The position numbers were made by a program, and so were the translations under genes. A stretch of 64,000 nt of DNA. It comes from Mesorhizobium sophorae (GTDB taxonomy: Bacteria; Pseudomonadota; Alphaproteobacteria; Rhizobiales; Rhizobiaceae). The notes beneath the pieces were generated by a model that saw only the letters and a program-made list of their open reading frames with translations, made no database searches and was not told the origin of the DNA. Numbering within the stretch: the stretch's first letter is position 1; every line of letters starts with the position of its first letter. The stretch is taken from the NCBI RefSeq assembly GCF_002270415.1, contig NZ_NNRI01000007.1:930001-994000 (forward strand), in the 5' to 3' direction. Shown here piece by piece: positions 17,213 through 26,715 of this stretch.

Positions 17213-18301
17213 ATGATCTTGTCCATTGCGCCATCCGCGCTGCCGATCAGCATGCGCCGGATCGAGAAACGATTTGGCAGCGTAGCGGTGCTGCGCGACC
17301 TCAACCTCGATGTCGAAGCCGGCGAGTTCCTGACGCTGCTGGGGCCTTCCGGATCCGGCAAGACGACGCTGCTGATGATCCTGGCCGGCTTTGTGCGCGC
17401 CAATGCCGGCAGCATCAAGGTCGGCGACGACGAGATCATCACTACGCCGCCGCACAAGCGCAACATCGGCATGGTGTTCCAGAACTACGCGCTGTTTCCG
17501 CATATGAACGTCTTCCACAACATCGCCTTTCCGCTGAAGCAGCGCGGCGTCGCCAGCACCGAGACGGCCGAGCGCGTCGAGAAGGCGCTGGATCTGGTCA
17601 AGCTGCAGGGCCTCGGCGAGCGCCGGGTCAACCAGCTCTCCGGCGGCCAGCGCCAGCGCGTGGCGCTGGCGCGCGCCATCGTCTTCGAGCCGCGCATCGT
17701 GCTGATGGACGAGCCCTTGTCGGCGCTCGACAAGGGCCTGCGCGAGCATATGCAGATCGAGCTGCGCAGCCTGCATCGCCGGCTTGGCATGACCACCGTC
17801 TATGTCACGCATGACCAGCGCGAAGCCATCACCATGTCGGACCGCATCGCGGTGATGAATGGCGGGCGCATCGAACAGCTCGATAGACCGGAAACCCTCT
17901 ACGCCACGCCGCAGACGCGGTTTGTAGCCGGCTTCATCGGCGAATCGAACTTCATTCCCGTCGAATGCCGCAATGGTTCGGTCTGGTACGAGGACAGGAG
18001 AATCCATACCGCGGCGCCGGCGCCGGCATCGGGCCAACACCTGATGGTGGTGCGGCCGGAAAAGTTGCGGCTGCTGGCAAATGCCGAGCCGCAAAGCGGC
18101 GTCAATGTGATCACTGCGACGGTCGGTGACATCATCTACCAGGGCGACAGCTTCGTCTGCTACGCGGCGCTGCGCGACGGCCGCCAGCTGGCGCTGCGAG
18201 ACTATTGCCGCAGCGACGTGCTGGCCAGAATGCCGGCTCCCGGCCAGCCGATCAACCTCGGCCTCGACGCGCAGGACACGATCCTGGTGGCATCAGACTG
18301 A
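17213..18301 (+). CDS. ABC transporter ATP-binding protein (PotA-type)
   Basis: ATG 17213 follows AGGAG. The 362-residue protein has Walker A GPSGSGKTT, Q-loop MVFQNYALFPHM, signature LSGGQRQR, Walker B IVLMDEPLSAL and the H-loop TVYVTHDQ, then a C-terminal TOBE-like domain (from about residue 245; LMVVRPEKLRLL), as in PotA and FbpC. It energises import by the two permeases that follow; its stop codon shares its last base with the next ATG. Confidence 0.93.
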   Translation: MILSIAPSALPISMRRIEKRFGSVAVLRDLNLDVEAGEFLTLLGPSGSGKTTLLMILAGFVRANAGSIKVGDDEIITTPPHKRNIGMVFQNYALFPHMNVFHNIAFPLKQRGVASTETAERVEKALDLVKLQGLGERRVNQLSGGQRQRVALARAIVFEPRIVLMDEPLSALDKGLREHMQIELRSLHRRLGMTTVYVTHDQREAITMSDRIAVMNGGRIEQLDRPETLYATPQTRFVAGFIGESNFIPVECRNGSVWYEDRRIHTAAPAPASGQHLMVVRPEKLRLLANAEPQSGVNVITATVGDIIYQGDSFVCYAALRDGRQLALRDYCRSDVLARMPAPGQPINLGLDAQDTILVASD

Positions 18302-19212
18302 TGAGCGCGCAATCCGCCTTCCACGCATCTGCCGGCGATCTGAATGCGCAGTCGTTGCGGGCCGACGCCCGGCGCGAGTCGCTGCGGCTGCTGGCGCTGC
18401 TGTCGCCAAGCCTGTTCCTGGTCTTTGCCATCATCGTCATGCCGATCGGCTGGCTGTTCTGGCTGTCGCTGTTCGACGAGGCCGGCGTCCTCAGCTCCGC
18501 CAATTATGCGCGCTTCTTCGAGCAGGCCTCCTACATCAAGACCTTCGTCACCACCTTCAAGGTCGCCTTCATCGTCACCGGCGCCTGCGTCCTGCTCGGC
18601 TATCCCCTGGCCTACATGCTGTCGCAACTGCCGCGCCGGGCAGCCTCGATCTGCCTGATCTTCGTCATCCTGCCGTTCTGGACCTCGGTCCTGGTGCGCA
18701 CCTATGCCTGGCTGGTGATCCTGCAGCGCAAGGGTCTGATCAACAGCTGGCTAATCGACCTCGGTGTCATCAGCCAGCCGCTGTCGCTCGCCAACAATCT
18801 GTCGGGTGTCGTCATCGGCATGACGCACATCTTGTTGCCCTTCCTGGTGCTGCCGCTCTACGCCTCGATGAAGACCATCGACGGCGACTGCCTGCGCGCC
18901 GGGATGAACCTTGGCGCGGGTCCGGTCGCCACCTTCCGGCAGATCTTCTTTCCGCTGTCGCTGCCCGGGCTTGCCTCGGGCGTGGTCATCGTCTTCGTGC
19001 TTTGCCTGGGGTTCTTCGTCACCCCGGCGCTGATGGGCGGCGGCAAGGTGATTATGTGGGCAATGCGAATGGAACAGACCACCAGCCTCTACTCCAACTG
19101 GGGAGCCGGAGCGGCCCTCGGCGTGGTGCTGCTGGTGGTCACGCTGGCGCTTCTTGGGCTGTTCCAATGGCTGCTCGGCGCGCGCGCCACCGGCGTATGG
19201 AGTTCGCGATGA
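18301..19212 (+). CDS. ABC transporter permease (PotB-type)
   Basis: The ATG overlaps the TGA of the ATPase gene (TGATG), a sign of coupled translation. The product has about 303 residues and six predicted membrane helices, starting with LLALLSPSLFLVFAIIVMPI, and the EAA-like cytoplasmic loop around AGMNLGAGPVATFRQIFFPLSLPG. This is the normal form of PotB-like permeases in polyamine-type importers. Confidence 0.9.
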   Translation: MSAQSAFHASAGDLNAQSLRADARRESLRLLALLSPSLFLVFAIIVMPIGWLFWLSLFDEAGVLSSANYARFFEQASYIKTFVTTFKVAFIVTGACVLLGYPLAYMLSQLPRRAASICLIFVILPFWTSVLVRTYAWLVILQRKGLINSWLIDLGVISQPLSLANNLSGVVIGMTHILLPFLVLPLYASMKTIDGDCLRAGMNLGAGPVATFRQIFFPLSLPGLASGVVIVFVLCLGFFVTPALMGGGKVIMWAMRMEQTTSLYSNWGAGAALGVVLLVVTLALLGLFQWLLGARATGVWSSR

Positions 19213-20009
19213 GCGAGGATATCGGCCTGCCGATCTCGCACCGGCAACGTCTGTGGCTCTACGCCCTCGGCGGCCTCGTGCTGTTGTTCCTGATCGCGCC
19301 GTCGATCATCATCGTCATCATGTCGTTTTCGGATTCGACGCTGCTGCAATTCCCGCCGCAGCAATGGTCACTGCGCTGGTACCAGACCTATTTCCAGTCG
19401 CTGGAGTGGCGCGACGCGACGATCGTCTCGGTCAAGGTGGCGATCATGACGACATCGGTGGCAACGCCGCTCGGCACCGCCGCCGCCTATGCGATCAACC
19501 GCGGCACGCTGCGCTTCAACGGCACCATCAACGCGCTGCTGACGGCGTCGCTGATTGTTCCGGTGATCCTGATCGGCATCGGCACTTTCTTCCTCTATGC
19601 GCGGATCGGGCTCAACAACACGCTGACCGGCCTGGTCATCGCGCATACCGTGCAGGCCTTGCCGCTTGTGGTGCTGACGGTGCTGTCGGGCTTGCGCTCC
19701 TATGACATGAACCAGGAGCGGGTGGCGCGCAGCCTGGGTGCCGGACGGGTCGCCGCGTTCTGGCAGGTGACGATGCCGCAGATCCGCTTCTCGATCGTCT
19801 CGGGCGCGCTGTTCGCCTTCATCACCTCCTTCGACGAAGTGGTGGTTTCGCTGTTCATATCGGGCGGCGATACGACGACATTGACGCGCCGCATGTTCAA
19901 CGCGCTGCGCGACCAGATCGACCCGACGATCGCCGCCATCTCGACCTGCCTGATCGTGCTGTCGGTCGTCCTGTTGTCGGTCGGGCAGATGTTCGGGCGC
20001 AGGAATTGA
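19209..20009 (+). CDS. ABC transporter permease (PotC-type)
   Basis: ATG 19209 overlaps the end of the first permease by 4 bp (ATGA). Product 266 residues, six helices (LGGLVLLFLIAPSIIIVIMS first) and an EAA loop in SLGAGRVAAFWQVTMPQIR. The SFDEVVVSLFISG stretch is characteristic of PotC-like proteins. It completes the importer SBP-ATPase-permease-permease. Confidence 0.9.
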   Translation: MSEDIGLPISHRQRLWLYALGGLVLLFLIAPSIIIVIMSFSDSTLLQFPPQQWSLRWYQTYFQSLEWRDATIVSVKVAIMTTSVATPLGTAAAYAINRGTLRFNGTINALLTASLIVPVILIGIGTFFLYARIGLNNTLTGLVIAHTVQALPLVVLTVLSGLRSYDMNQERVARSLGAGRVAAFWQVTMPQIRFSIVSGALFAFITSFDEVVVSLFISGGDTTTLTRRMFNALRDQIDPTIAAISTCLIVLSVVLLSVGQMFGRRN

Positions 20010-20020
20010 TTCAAGTGACC

Positions 20021-21625
20021 ATGGGATATCCAGACAGAATGCGTGATTTTCAGTTTCCCGGCCGCTCGCCGGTCCGTGCCACGGAAGCGGTTGCCGCGAC
20101 GTCGCACCCGCTTTCGACGCTTGCCGCAATCGAGATGCTGCGCTCCGGCGGCAATGCCATGGATGCAGCCGTCTGCGCCGCCGCCGTGCAGGCGGTCGTC
20201 GAGCCGCAGTCGACCGGCATCGGTGGCGATTGTTTCGTGCTCTACTGCCCTGCGGGACAAGGCGACGTGCTGGCCTTCAATGGCTCCGGCCGCGCCCCGG
20301 CCAAGGCAACGGTCGACTGGTACCTGGAAAAAGGCTTCAACTGCATCCCGCTGCAGGGACCGCATGCGGTCACCGTGCCGGGTGCTGTCGACGCCTGGGC
20401 CCGGTTGCTGGAGGACCATGGCCGCAAGGGCCTTGCCGAGGCGCTGGCGCCGGCCATCCACTATGCCGAGAATGGATATGTCGTGCATGACCGCGTCGCC
20501 TTCGACTGGGCCGAACCGGAGACCGATCTGTCGGCCGACGAGCATGCCGCGCGCATCTTCCTGCCCGGCGGCAAGGCGCCGAAGGCCGGCGATGTCCACC
20601 GGCAACCGGAACTCGCCGTCACGTTGCGGATAATCGCTAAACACGGCCGCGCCGGATTCTACGAAGGCGCTGTTGCCGACGATATCGTGCGCCGGCTCAA
20701 TGAACTGGGCGGGCTGCATTCGACCGAGGATTTCGCCGCAACCAGGGGCGACTATGTGGCGCCGGTCAGCACCTCCTATGGCGGCCACGACATTCACCAG
20801 ATGCCGCCGAACAATCAGGGGCTGACGGCGCTTTTGATGTTGAACGTGCTGTCTGGTTTCAAGCTCGGCGGGCTCGACCCCAACGGCGCCGAGCGCCTGC
20901 ATCTGGAGATCGAGGCGGGGCGGCTGGCCTATCGCGACCGCGACCGCTTCGTCGGCGACCAGGATCATGTCCCGGTGCCGGTGGCACAACTCCTGTCCAG
21001 CGCCTATGCCGACCGGCTGCGTGCCGAGATCGACCACGAGCGTGCCATGACGCATCTGCCCCGCCTGGACCTGCCAGGCAGCGACACGGTTTACATCTCC
21101 ATCGTCGACCGCGACCGCAACGCGGTCTCCTTCATCAACTCGACCTATTATTCGTTCGGCAGCGGCGTTGTCGGGCCGAAGACCGGTGTCGTGCTACAGA
21201 ACCGTGGCTCGAGCTTCCGCCTCGACCCGGCCCATCCGAATGCCATCGCGCCCGGCAAGCGGCCGATGCATACGATCATGCCCGGCATGGCAACCAGGAA
21301 TGGCCGCGTGGTGATGCCGTTCGGCGTCATGGGCGGCGGCTACCAGCCGTTCGGACATGTCCATCTGCTGACCAACATGCTCGATTTCGGCATGGACCCG
21401 CAGCAAGCGCTGGATGCGCCTCGGGTATTCTACAATGATGAAACCGTGGAGGCCGAACGCAACGTGCCCGCCGAAGCAATCGAGGGCCTGCGCCGGCGCG
21501 GCCATCGCGTGGCCGAGCCGCATCACCCGCTGGGCGGCGGGCAAGTGGTGCTGATCGACTGGGAGAAGGGAACGCTGACCGGCGCCTCCGATCCGCGCAA
21601 GGATGGTTTGGCGCTTGGGTATTGA
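20021..21625 (+). CDS. Gamma-glutamyltransferase-family protein (cytoplasmic)
   Basis: An Ntn-hydrolase of the gamma-glutamyltranspeptidase family, about 534 residues. It opens with AATSHPLSTLAAIEMLRSGGNAMDAAV, the family hallmark; the autoprocessing nucleophile is Thr356 in SDTVYISIVD, and PFGVMGGGYQPFGHV lies near the C-terminus. There is no signal peptide, unlike periplasmic Ggt, so it probably acts on an imported gamma-glutamyl or other amide substrate in the cytoplasm. ATG 20021 and ATG 20039 are both possible starts; a TTG at 20006 overlaps the permease stop. It is probably the fifth gene of the importer operon. Confidence 0.88.
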   Translation: MGYPDRMRDFQFPGRSPVRATEAVAATSHPLSTLAAIEMLRSGGNAMDAAVCAAAVQAVVEPQSTGIGGDCFVLYCPAGQGDVLAFNGSGRAPAKATVDWYLEKGFNCIPLQGPHAVTVPGAVDAWARLLEDHGRKGLAEALAPAIHYAENGYVVHDRVAFDWAEPETDLSADEHAARIFLPGGKAPKAGDVHRQPELAVTLRIIAKHGRAGFYEGAVADDIVRRLNELGGLHSTEDFAATRGDYVAPVSTSYGGHDIHQMPPNNQGLTALLMLNVLSGFKLGGLDPNGAERLHLEIEAGRLAYRDRDRFVGDQDHVPVPVAQLLSSAYADRLRAEIDHERAMTHLPRLDLPGSDTVYISIVDRDRNAVSFINSTYYSFGSGVVGPKTGVVLQNRGSSFRLDPAHPNAIAPGKRPMHTIMPGMATRNGRVVMPFGVMGGGYQPFGHVHLLTNMLDFGMDPQQALDAPRVFYNDETVEAERNVPAEAIEGLRRRGHRVAEPHHPLGGGQVVLIDWEKGTLTGASDPRKDGLALGY

Positions 21626-21683
21626 AATGATCGGTAAAGTGGTGGCGTGGTCCGGAGTCGGGCGATTACATCACCGGGTGTTG

Positions 21684-21862
21684 GCGCAGCCCCTCATTGC
21701 CCTGCCAGGCATTTCTCCCCGTATGGTGACGGGGAGAAAGACGATTTCATCGATGGTTTCGCCAATCGCCAGCGTTACGAGAAATGCACAGAGGGCGCGG
21801 CTCCCTCTTCTCCCCGTCTCTATACGGGGAGAAGGTGCCGACAGGCGGATGAGGGGCGGCGC
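21684..21862. repeat. Intergenic palindromic repeat (TTCTCCCCG family), copy 1
   Basis: The outer arms GCGCAGCCCCTCA and TGAGGGGCGGCGC are inverted repeats; inside are two hairpins with TTCTCCCCGTATGGTGACGG and CTTCTCCCCGTCTCTATACG cores. The same element type is at 62801-62927. It fills most of the 327-bp gap between the gamma-glutamyltransferase and ligase genes (21626-21952), which holds no gene. Confidence 0.75.
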
Positions 21863-21952
21863 TAACGTCAACTATCGGTCCGAGGTGATTTGCGCGGTGG
21901 CCGGAATCGCCGCTGGACTTTGTAAGCGGTCGCTTGAAACATAGGCGGTGAC

Positions 21953-23479
21953 ATGACCCACACTGGAAAAAATGCAGACCTTTCCCACCGTCTCGTTGCC
22001 GGCGCCGATGATGCGTCGGCGATTTCGGCGCCCGAAAGAGCCACGCTGACGCATGGCGCACTGCGCGAATTGATCGCCGACACGGCTGCCGCGCTGCATG
22101 CGCGCGGTATCGGCCGCGGCGACAGGGTGGCCATCGTGCTGCCGAACGGGCCGGAGATGGCCACAACCTTTGTCGCGGTGGCGGCAGCCGCCTCCACAGC
22201 GCCGCTCAATCCGGCCTACCGGGCGGACGAGCTCGATTTTTACCTGACCGATATCGGCGCCAAGGCGATCCTCGTTGCGCAGGACGAGAGCGGGCCGGCG
22301 GTGACGGTGGCCGAACGGCTCGGCATCGGCGTGCTTCGGCTTATCGCCTTGCCTGACGCGCCGGCCGGAAGCTTTATCATCGAGGGCCCTGCGATCGGGC
22401 CGCAAGCCGCGGATGAGATGGCGCAGGACGGCGACATCGCGCTTTTGCTGCACACCTCCGGCACCACGTCGCGGCCCAAGCTGGTGCCGCTCAGCCATGC
22501 CAACATCGCGGCCTCGGCCGCCCATATCGGCGCGACGCTCGGCCTGACGGCGGACGATCGCTGCCTCAACATCATGCCGCTGTTCCACATTCACGGCCTG
22601 ATCGCGGCGGTGCTCTCCTCGCTGGCCGCCGGCGGCAGCATCTACTGCACGCCGGGCTTCAACGCGCTTCGCTTCTTCCAGTGGCTGAGCGATGCGCGGC
22701 CGAGCTGGTACACGGCGGTGCCGACCATGCACCAGGCGATCCTGCCGCGGGCGGCACGCAATGCCGAGGCGCTGGCGGCGGCGCATCTGCGCTTCATCCG
22801 CTCGTCCTCGGCGTCGCTGCCGGCGCAAGTGATGGCCGAACTGGAGGCGACCTTCGGCTGCCCGGTGATCGAATCCTACGGGATGACCGAGGCGGCGCAC
22901 CAGATGGCATCGAACCGGCTGCCGCCCGGCCTGCGCAAGCCGGGCAGCGTCGGCGCCTCCGCCGGACCGGAGGTGGCGGTGATGGCGCCAGACGGGCGGC
23001 TGCTCAAAGCCGGCGAAACCGGCGAGATCGTCATTCGCGGACCCAATGTCACGGCAGGCTACGAGAAGAACCCGGACGCCAACGCCACGGCGTTCGCGCA
23101 TGGCTGGTTCCACACAGGCGACCAGGGCGTGCTCGACGAGGATTTCTATCTGCGCGTCACCGGCCGGCTGAAGGAGATCATCAACCGCGGCGGCGAGAAG
23201 ATCTCGCCGCTGGAGGTCGATGACGTGTTGATGGACCATCCGGCGGTGGCGCAGGTCGTCACCTTCGCCATGCCGCATGACAAGCTCGGCGAGGAGGTGG
23301 CGGCGGCGGTGGTGCTGCGCGAAGGCATGGCCGCCAACGAGAGCGATATCCGTGGCTATGCGGCGACGCGGCTCGCCGACTTCAAGGTGCCGCGCAAGAT
23401 CCTGATCCTGGACGAGATTCCCAAGGGCGCCACCGGCAAGCTGCAACGGATCGGGCTTGCCGCCAAACTCGGACTTTGA
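21953..23479 (+). CDS. AMP-dependent acyl-CoA synthetase, oxalate-CoA ligase-like
   Basis: A 508-residue ANL-superfamily ligase. The phosphate loop is LLHTSGTTSRPKLVPLSHAN; the adenine motif YGMTEAAHQMASN, WFHTGDQG and GRLKEIINRGGEKISPLEV follow, with the C-terminal catalytic lysine in PKGATGKLQR. TSGTTSRPK, IMPLFHIHGL, SWYTAVPTMHQAIL and MTEAAHQM are the pattern of oxalyl-CoA synthetase (plant AAE3, yeast Pcs60), closer than to fatty-acyl ligases. Product would be an acyl-CoA (oxalyl-CoA if the match is functional). No oxalyl-CoA decarboxylase is nearby, so the substrate may be another small acid. Confidence 0.8.
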   Translation: MTHTGKNADLSHRLVAGADDASAISAPERATLTHGALRELIADTAAALHARGIGRGDRVAIVLPNGPEMATTFVAVAAAASTAPLNPAYRADELDFYLTDIGAKAILVAQDESGPAVTVAERLGIGVLRLIALPDAPAGSFIIEGPAIGPQAADEMAQDGDIALLLHTSGTTSRPKLVPLSHANIAASAAHIGATLGLTADDRCLNIMPLFHIHGLIAAVLSSLAAGGSIYCTPGFNALRFFQWLSDARPSWYTAVPTMHQAILPRAARNAEALAAAHLRFIRSSSASLPAQVMAELEATFGCPVIESYGMTEAAHQMASNRLPPGLRKPGSVGASAGPEVAVMAPDGRLLKAGETGEIVIRGPNVTAGYEKNPDANATAFAHGWFHTGDQGVLDEDFYLRVTGRLKEIINRGGEKISPLEVDDVLMDHPAVAQVVTFAMPHDKLGEEVAAAVVLREGMAANESDIRGYAATRLADFKVPRKILILDEIPKGATGKLQRIGLAAKLGL

Positions 23480-23481
23480 CG

Positions 23482-24462
23482 ATGAAGATCACCATCTTCG
23501 GCGCTGGCGCGATCGGTGGCTATCTCGCCGCCAAGCTCGCCATGGCCGGCCGGACCGAGCTTTCGATCGTCGCGCGCGGCGCGCATCTCAATGCGATCAA
23601 GGCAAATGGGTTGCGCCTGATCGAAGACGGTCAGGAATCGGTGGCTTCCGTTCGGGCCGCGGCGAGAGCAGAAGAGCTTGGCGCCCAGGATTATGTGGTG
23701 CTGGCGCTGAAGGCCCATTCCCTCACCCCTGCGCTCGATCAGATCGCGCCGCTGCTCGGGCCGGACACCGCCGTCGTCACGATGCAGAACGGCGTGCCGT
23801 GGTGGTATTTCCATGACGTCGGCGGGCCGCTGGAAGGCACGCGGTTGAACGCGGTGGACCCCGGCGGCAAGATCTGGGAGCGGATCGGGCCGCAGCGCGT
23901 CATCGGCTCGGTCGTCTATCCCGCCGTCGAGGTCGACGCGCCCGGCCTGATCCGCCATGTCGAGGGCAAACGCTTCTCGCTTGGTGAACCCTCCGGCGAG
24001 CGCAGCGAACGGGTCACGCTTCTGGCTGACGAGATGGTCAAGGCCGACCTGCAGGTTCCGGTTCGCGACGACATCCGCAGCGAAATCTGGGTCAAGTTAT
24101 GGGGCAATCTCTCCTTCAACCCGATCTCGGCGCTGACCGGCAGCACGCTGGCGGCGATCGTTGCCGACGAGGCAACCCGAACGCTTGCCCGCACCATGAT
24201 GCTGGAGGCACAGGCGATCGGCGAAAGCCTCGGCGTGCGTTTTCCGATCGCGGTCGACCGGCGTATCAAGGGCGCCGGCGATGTCGGCGAGCACAAAACC
24301 TCGATGCTGCAGGACCTGGAACGCGGCCGACCGATGGAGATCGACGCGCTGGTCAGCGCGGTGCAGGAACTTGGCCGGCTAACAGACAAGCCGACGCCCA
24401 CCATCGATGCCGTGCTGGCGCTGGTGCGGCGGCTGGCCATCGAGCGCGGCTGCTATTCCTGA
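23482..24462 (+). CDS. Ketopantoate reductase-like (PanE/ApbA family) oxidoreductase
   Basis: Start ATG 23482 lies 3 bp after the ligase stop; product 326 residues. N-terminal Rossmann motif ITIFGAGAIGGYLAAKLA, the NGVPWWYFH active-site loop, and a C-terminal all-helical domain with the conserved lysine and asparagine in EIWVKLWGNLSFNPISALTG and ERGRPMEIDALVSAVQELG. The family reduces 2-dehydropantoate or related 2-oxo acids with NADPH. Its place in a catabolic operon suggests a specialised oxidoreductase and not the biosynthetic panE. Confidence 0.85.
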   Translation: MKITIFGAGAIGGYLAAKLAMAGRTELSIVARGAHLNAIKANGLRLIEDGQESVASVRAAARAEELGAQDYVVLALKAHSLTPALDQIAPLLGPDTAVVTMQNGVPWWYFHDVGGPLEGTRLNAVDPGGKIWERIGPQRVIGSVVYPAVEVDAPGLIRHVEGKRFSLGEPSGERSERVTLLADEMVKADLQVPVRDDIRSEIWVKLWGNLSFNPISALTGSTLAAIVADEATRTLARTMMLEAQAIGESLGVRFPIAVDRRIKGAGDVGEHKTSMLQDLERGRPMEIDALVSAVQELGRLTDKPTPTIDAVLALVRRLAIERGCYS

Positions 24463-24644
24463 ACCGCCCGGATCGATTGCGGTCAGTCCTTCGCAGCCGG
24501 CCAGTCCTTTGCTGCCGGCTTCAGAAGCCGCACACAAAGTTCGCCGACGATGCCGCGCCGCCCGACAACTGCTGGCCAGCCCAGCCAATGCCGCCAGCAT
24601 GACGAATGGCATGGCCGCGATCCGGTGCCCTTGCAGTCTTCGCG

Positions 24645-24899
24645 CTATCGTTGCCAGAACGGCTTGGCGAGCTCTGCCTCGACCTGCCGGTCCGTCAGAC
24701 CGATATCGTCGATCAGATAGGGATTGTCCCTCGCCATTTGCGCAAGCTCCCAGCGAAAGCGGATCCGCTCGCGCCAGGTCCGATCGTGCCAGCTCGCAAT
24801 AATGCTCTGCAGGGTCGTCAGATGCCGACGCGCCATCGGCGCCACGGGCGTTCCCGACCGCGCTGTCTTGTGCGGGGCAAATTCAAGAATGTTGGTCAT
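24645..24899 (-). CDS. DUF1127 small protein
   Basis: ATG 24899 follows GAGG; product 84 residues. The C-terminal half carries the DUF1127 motif (RWELAQMARDNPYLIDDIGL, TDRQVEAELAKPFW). Such short basic proteins are abundant in alphaproteobacteria, and some bind RNA and affect phosphate or carbon metabolism. It is divergent from the wHTH-TolB gene at 25153. Confidence 0.82.
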   Translation of the reverse strand: MTNILEFAPHKTARSGTPVAPMARRHLTTLQSIIASWHDRTWRERIRFRWELAQMARDNPYLIDDIGLTDRQVEAELAKPFWQR

Positions 24900-25152
24900 G
24901 ACAACCTCAATATGGTTTGAGGGTCCAGAGGCCCTCGACCTGAAAGAGGCCGAATTCTGCAGGTTACGGACAGCGCCGTAATTAAGCCTTCCCAAATAGT
25001 TCTCAAAAGTTCCAAATGGGTAGAGCCGTTCACCGATTCACGGAACCGGCAACCTGCCCTAACTCTTTGTTTTGACGCGATTCCCTGAGGAAAAGCGCTA
25101 CGCGCTCTTCCCGGGAAAACCGTTTCACACTGTTCCTGAAATTGCTCTATAG

Positions 25153-26670
25153 ATGCGCCCTATGCAGGGATCGCGCTTTGCCTTTGGTCCGTTCGTGCTT
25201 GATTCCGGTGCGGGAACGCTGCTTCGGAACGATGTGCCCGTTGCCGTCGGCTACCGCGGGCTCAAGCTGCTCGCGGCGCTCGTCGGACGGCCCGGCGACA
25301 TCCTGAGCAAGGCCGAATTGATGGACGCGGCATGGCCTGGCACGGCGGTCGAGGAAGGCAACCTCACCGTCCAGATCGCGCAGCTGCGCAAGCTGCTTGG
25401 TCCGGCCGGGGATGGCGGCGAATGGATCGTCACCGTTCCACGCGTCGGCTACCGCTTCACGGGGGCCATCGAACAGCTTGGTGACGCGAAGCGAAAACCT
25501 TTGCCGCTACCCGGCAAACCATCGATAGCCGTGCTGCCCTTCGTCAATGTCAGCAACGATCCCGAGCAGGACTCCTTCGCTGACGGGTTGACGGAAGACC
25601 TGATCACCGACCTGTCGAGGATATCCGGCCTGTTCGTCATCGCCCGCAACTCGGTCTTTGCCTACAAGGGAAAGGCGATGGACGTGCGCGAGATCGCTGG
25701 CGATCTTGGCGTGCACTATCTGCTGGAGGGCAGTGCACGACGCGCCGCGGGGCGCGTGCGCATCAACGCGCAACTGGTCGACGCCGTGAATGGCGATCAT
25801 CTCTGGGCGGAACGCTTCGATCGCGGCCTGGAAAATATCTTCGCCGTCCAGGACGAGGTTACGGCCAAGATCGTGGAGGCGCTGCTCGGCCGGCTGCGCG
25901 CACCGCCGCCGCGCAACCGGCCGAGAAATATGGAGGCCTACGATCTCTGCGTGCGGGCGCGCAAGCTGATGGATGATTCGCCGCAGATGGCGCAGGAAGC
26001 GCATCTGATGCTGACGCGCGCGGTGGCGCTCGATCCCGAATATGCCGAGGCCTATCGCTGGCTTGCCATGAACCACTGGATGGGATCGGTGCATTCCGGC
26101 GGACCAAGTGAGTCTTCCCGCAGCGTTGCCCTGAAACTGGCGCGCAAGGCCGTGGCGATGGATCCCAACGATGCCGGCTGCCGCTGGGTCCTGGCTTACC
26201 TGCTTGCCTATGAGCGCAGCTTCGCGGATGCGGATGCCGAGTTTGCCAAGGCGTTCGAGCTCGACCCGAACGAGGCCGACGCGTGGGCGGCTTTGTCCGA
26301 CATCGCGGCGCTGGCCGGGCGGGTCGAGGAGGCCCTCGAGCATATTCGCAAGGCGTTTCGCCTGAACCCGTTTCCGTCAAGCTGGTACTATCTGACCCTC
26401 GGCGCGGCGCAATATGCGGCCCGCGATTACGAAGCCGCTGTCGAGACATTGCGCCGGGACGAGACCTATCGGACAAGCTCACGCCGTTTCCTGGCGGCAA
26501 GCCTCGCGCAACTCGGCCGGCTCGACGAAGCGCGCGCGGAGGTCGAACTGTTCCTCGTCGGCAACCCGCATTTCACGACCCGGCACTGGGCCACGACAGA
26601 GCCCTTCCGCGACGCAGCGACGCTTGAGCATTTCGTCGATGGCTTCCGCAAGGCCGGTCTTCCGGACTGA
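25153..26670 (+). CDS. OmpR-type wHTH / TolB-like / TPR regulator
   Basis: Residues 1-100 form an OmpR/CadC-type winged helix (FAFGPFVLDSGAGTLLRND, KLLAALVGRPGDILSKAELM, VTVPRVGYRFTG). From about 120 follows the TolB-like module (SIAVLPFVNVSNDPEQDSFADG, LFVIARNSVFAYKGK, HYLLEGSARR), then TPR repeats to the end. No transmembrane segment is present, unlike CadC, so it is cytoplasmic. The first ATG (25153) and a second at 25162 are both usable. Target genes unknown; the convergent gene downstream is the hpa activator. Confidence 0.88.
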   Translation: MRPMQGSRFAFGPFVLDSGAGTLLRNDVPVAVGYRGLKLLAALVGRPGDILSKAELMDAAWPGTAVEEGNLTVQIAQLRKLLGPAGDGGEWIVTVPRVGYRFTGAIEQLGDAKRKPLPLPGKPSIAVLPFVNVSNDPEQDSFADGLTEDLITDLSRISGLFVIARNSVFAYKGKAMDVREIAGDLGVHYLLEGSARRAAGRVRINAQLVDAVNGDHLWAERFDRGLENIFAVQDEVTAKIVEALLGRLRAPPPRNRPRNMEAYDLCVRARKLMDDSPQMAQEAHLMLTRAVALDPEYAEAYRWLAMNHWMGSVHSGGPSESSRSVALKLARKAVAMDPNDAGCRWVLAYLLAYERSFADADAEFAKAFELDPNEADAWAALSDIAALAGRVEEALEHIRKAFRLNPFPSSWYYLTLGAAQYAARDYEAAVETLRRDETYRTSSRRFLAASLAQLGRLDEARAEVELFLVGNPHFTTRHWATTEPFRDAATLEHFVDGFRKAGLPD

Positions 26671-26715
26671 CGCGCCGGCGTAACCTCCCGCAAGGCCCGC
26701 ATCCAGATCACCCGG

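Noticed and set aside
18126..19208. Plus-strand frame extending the second permease upstream by about 360 codons
   Set aside because: It runs through the first permease and the ATPase gene in the wrong frame; only the part from ATG 19209 is a membrane protein.
21872..23446. Long minus-strand open frame (524 codons) opposite the acyl-CoA ligase
   Set aside because: The plus strand encodes a complete ANL ligase with all motifs; the minus frame is low-complexity Arg-rich.
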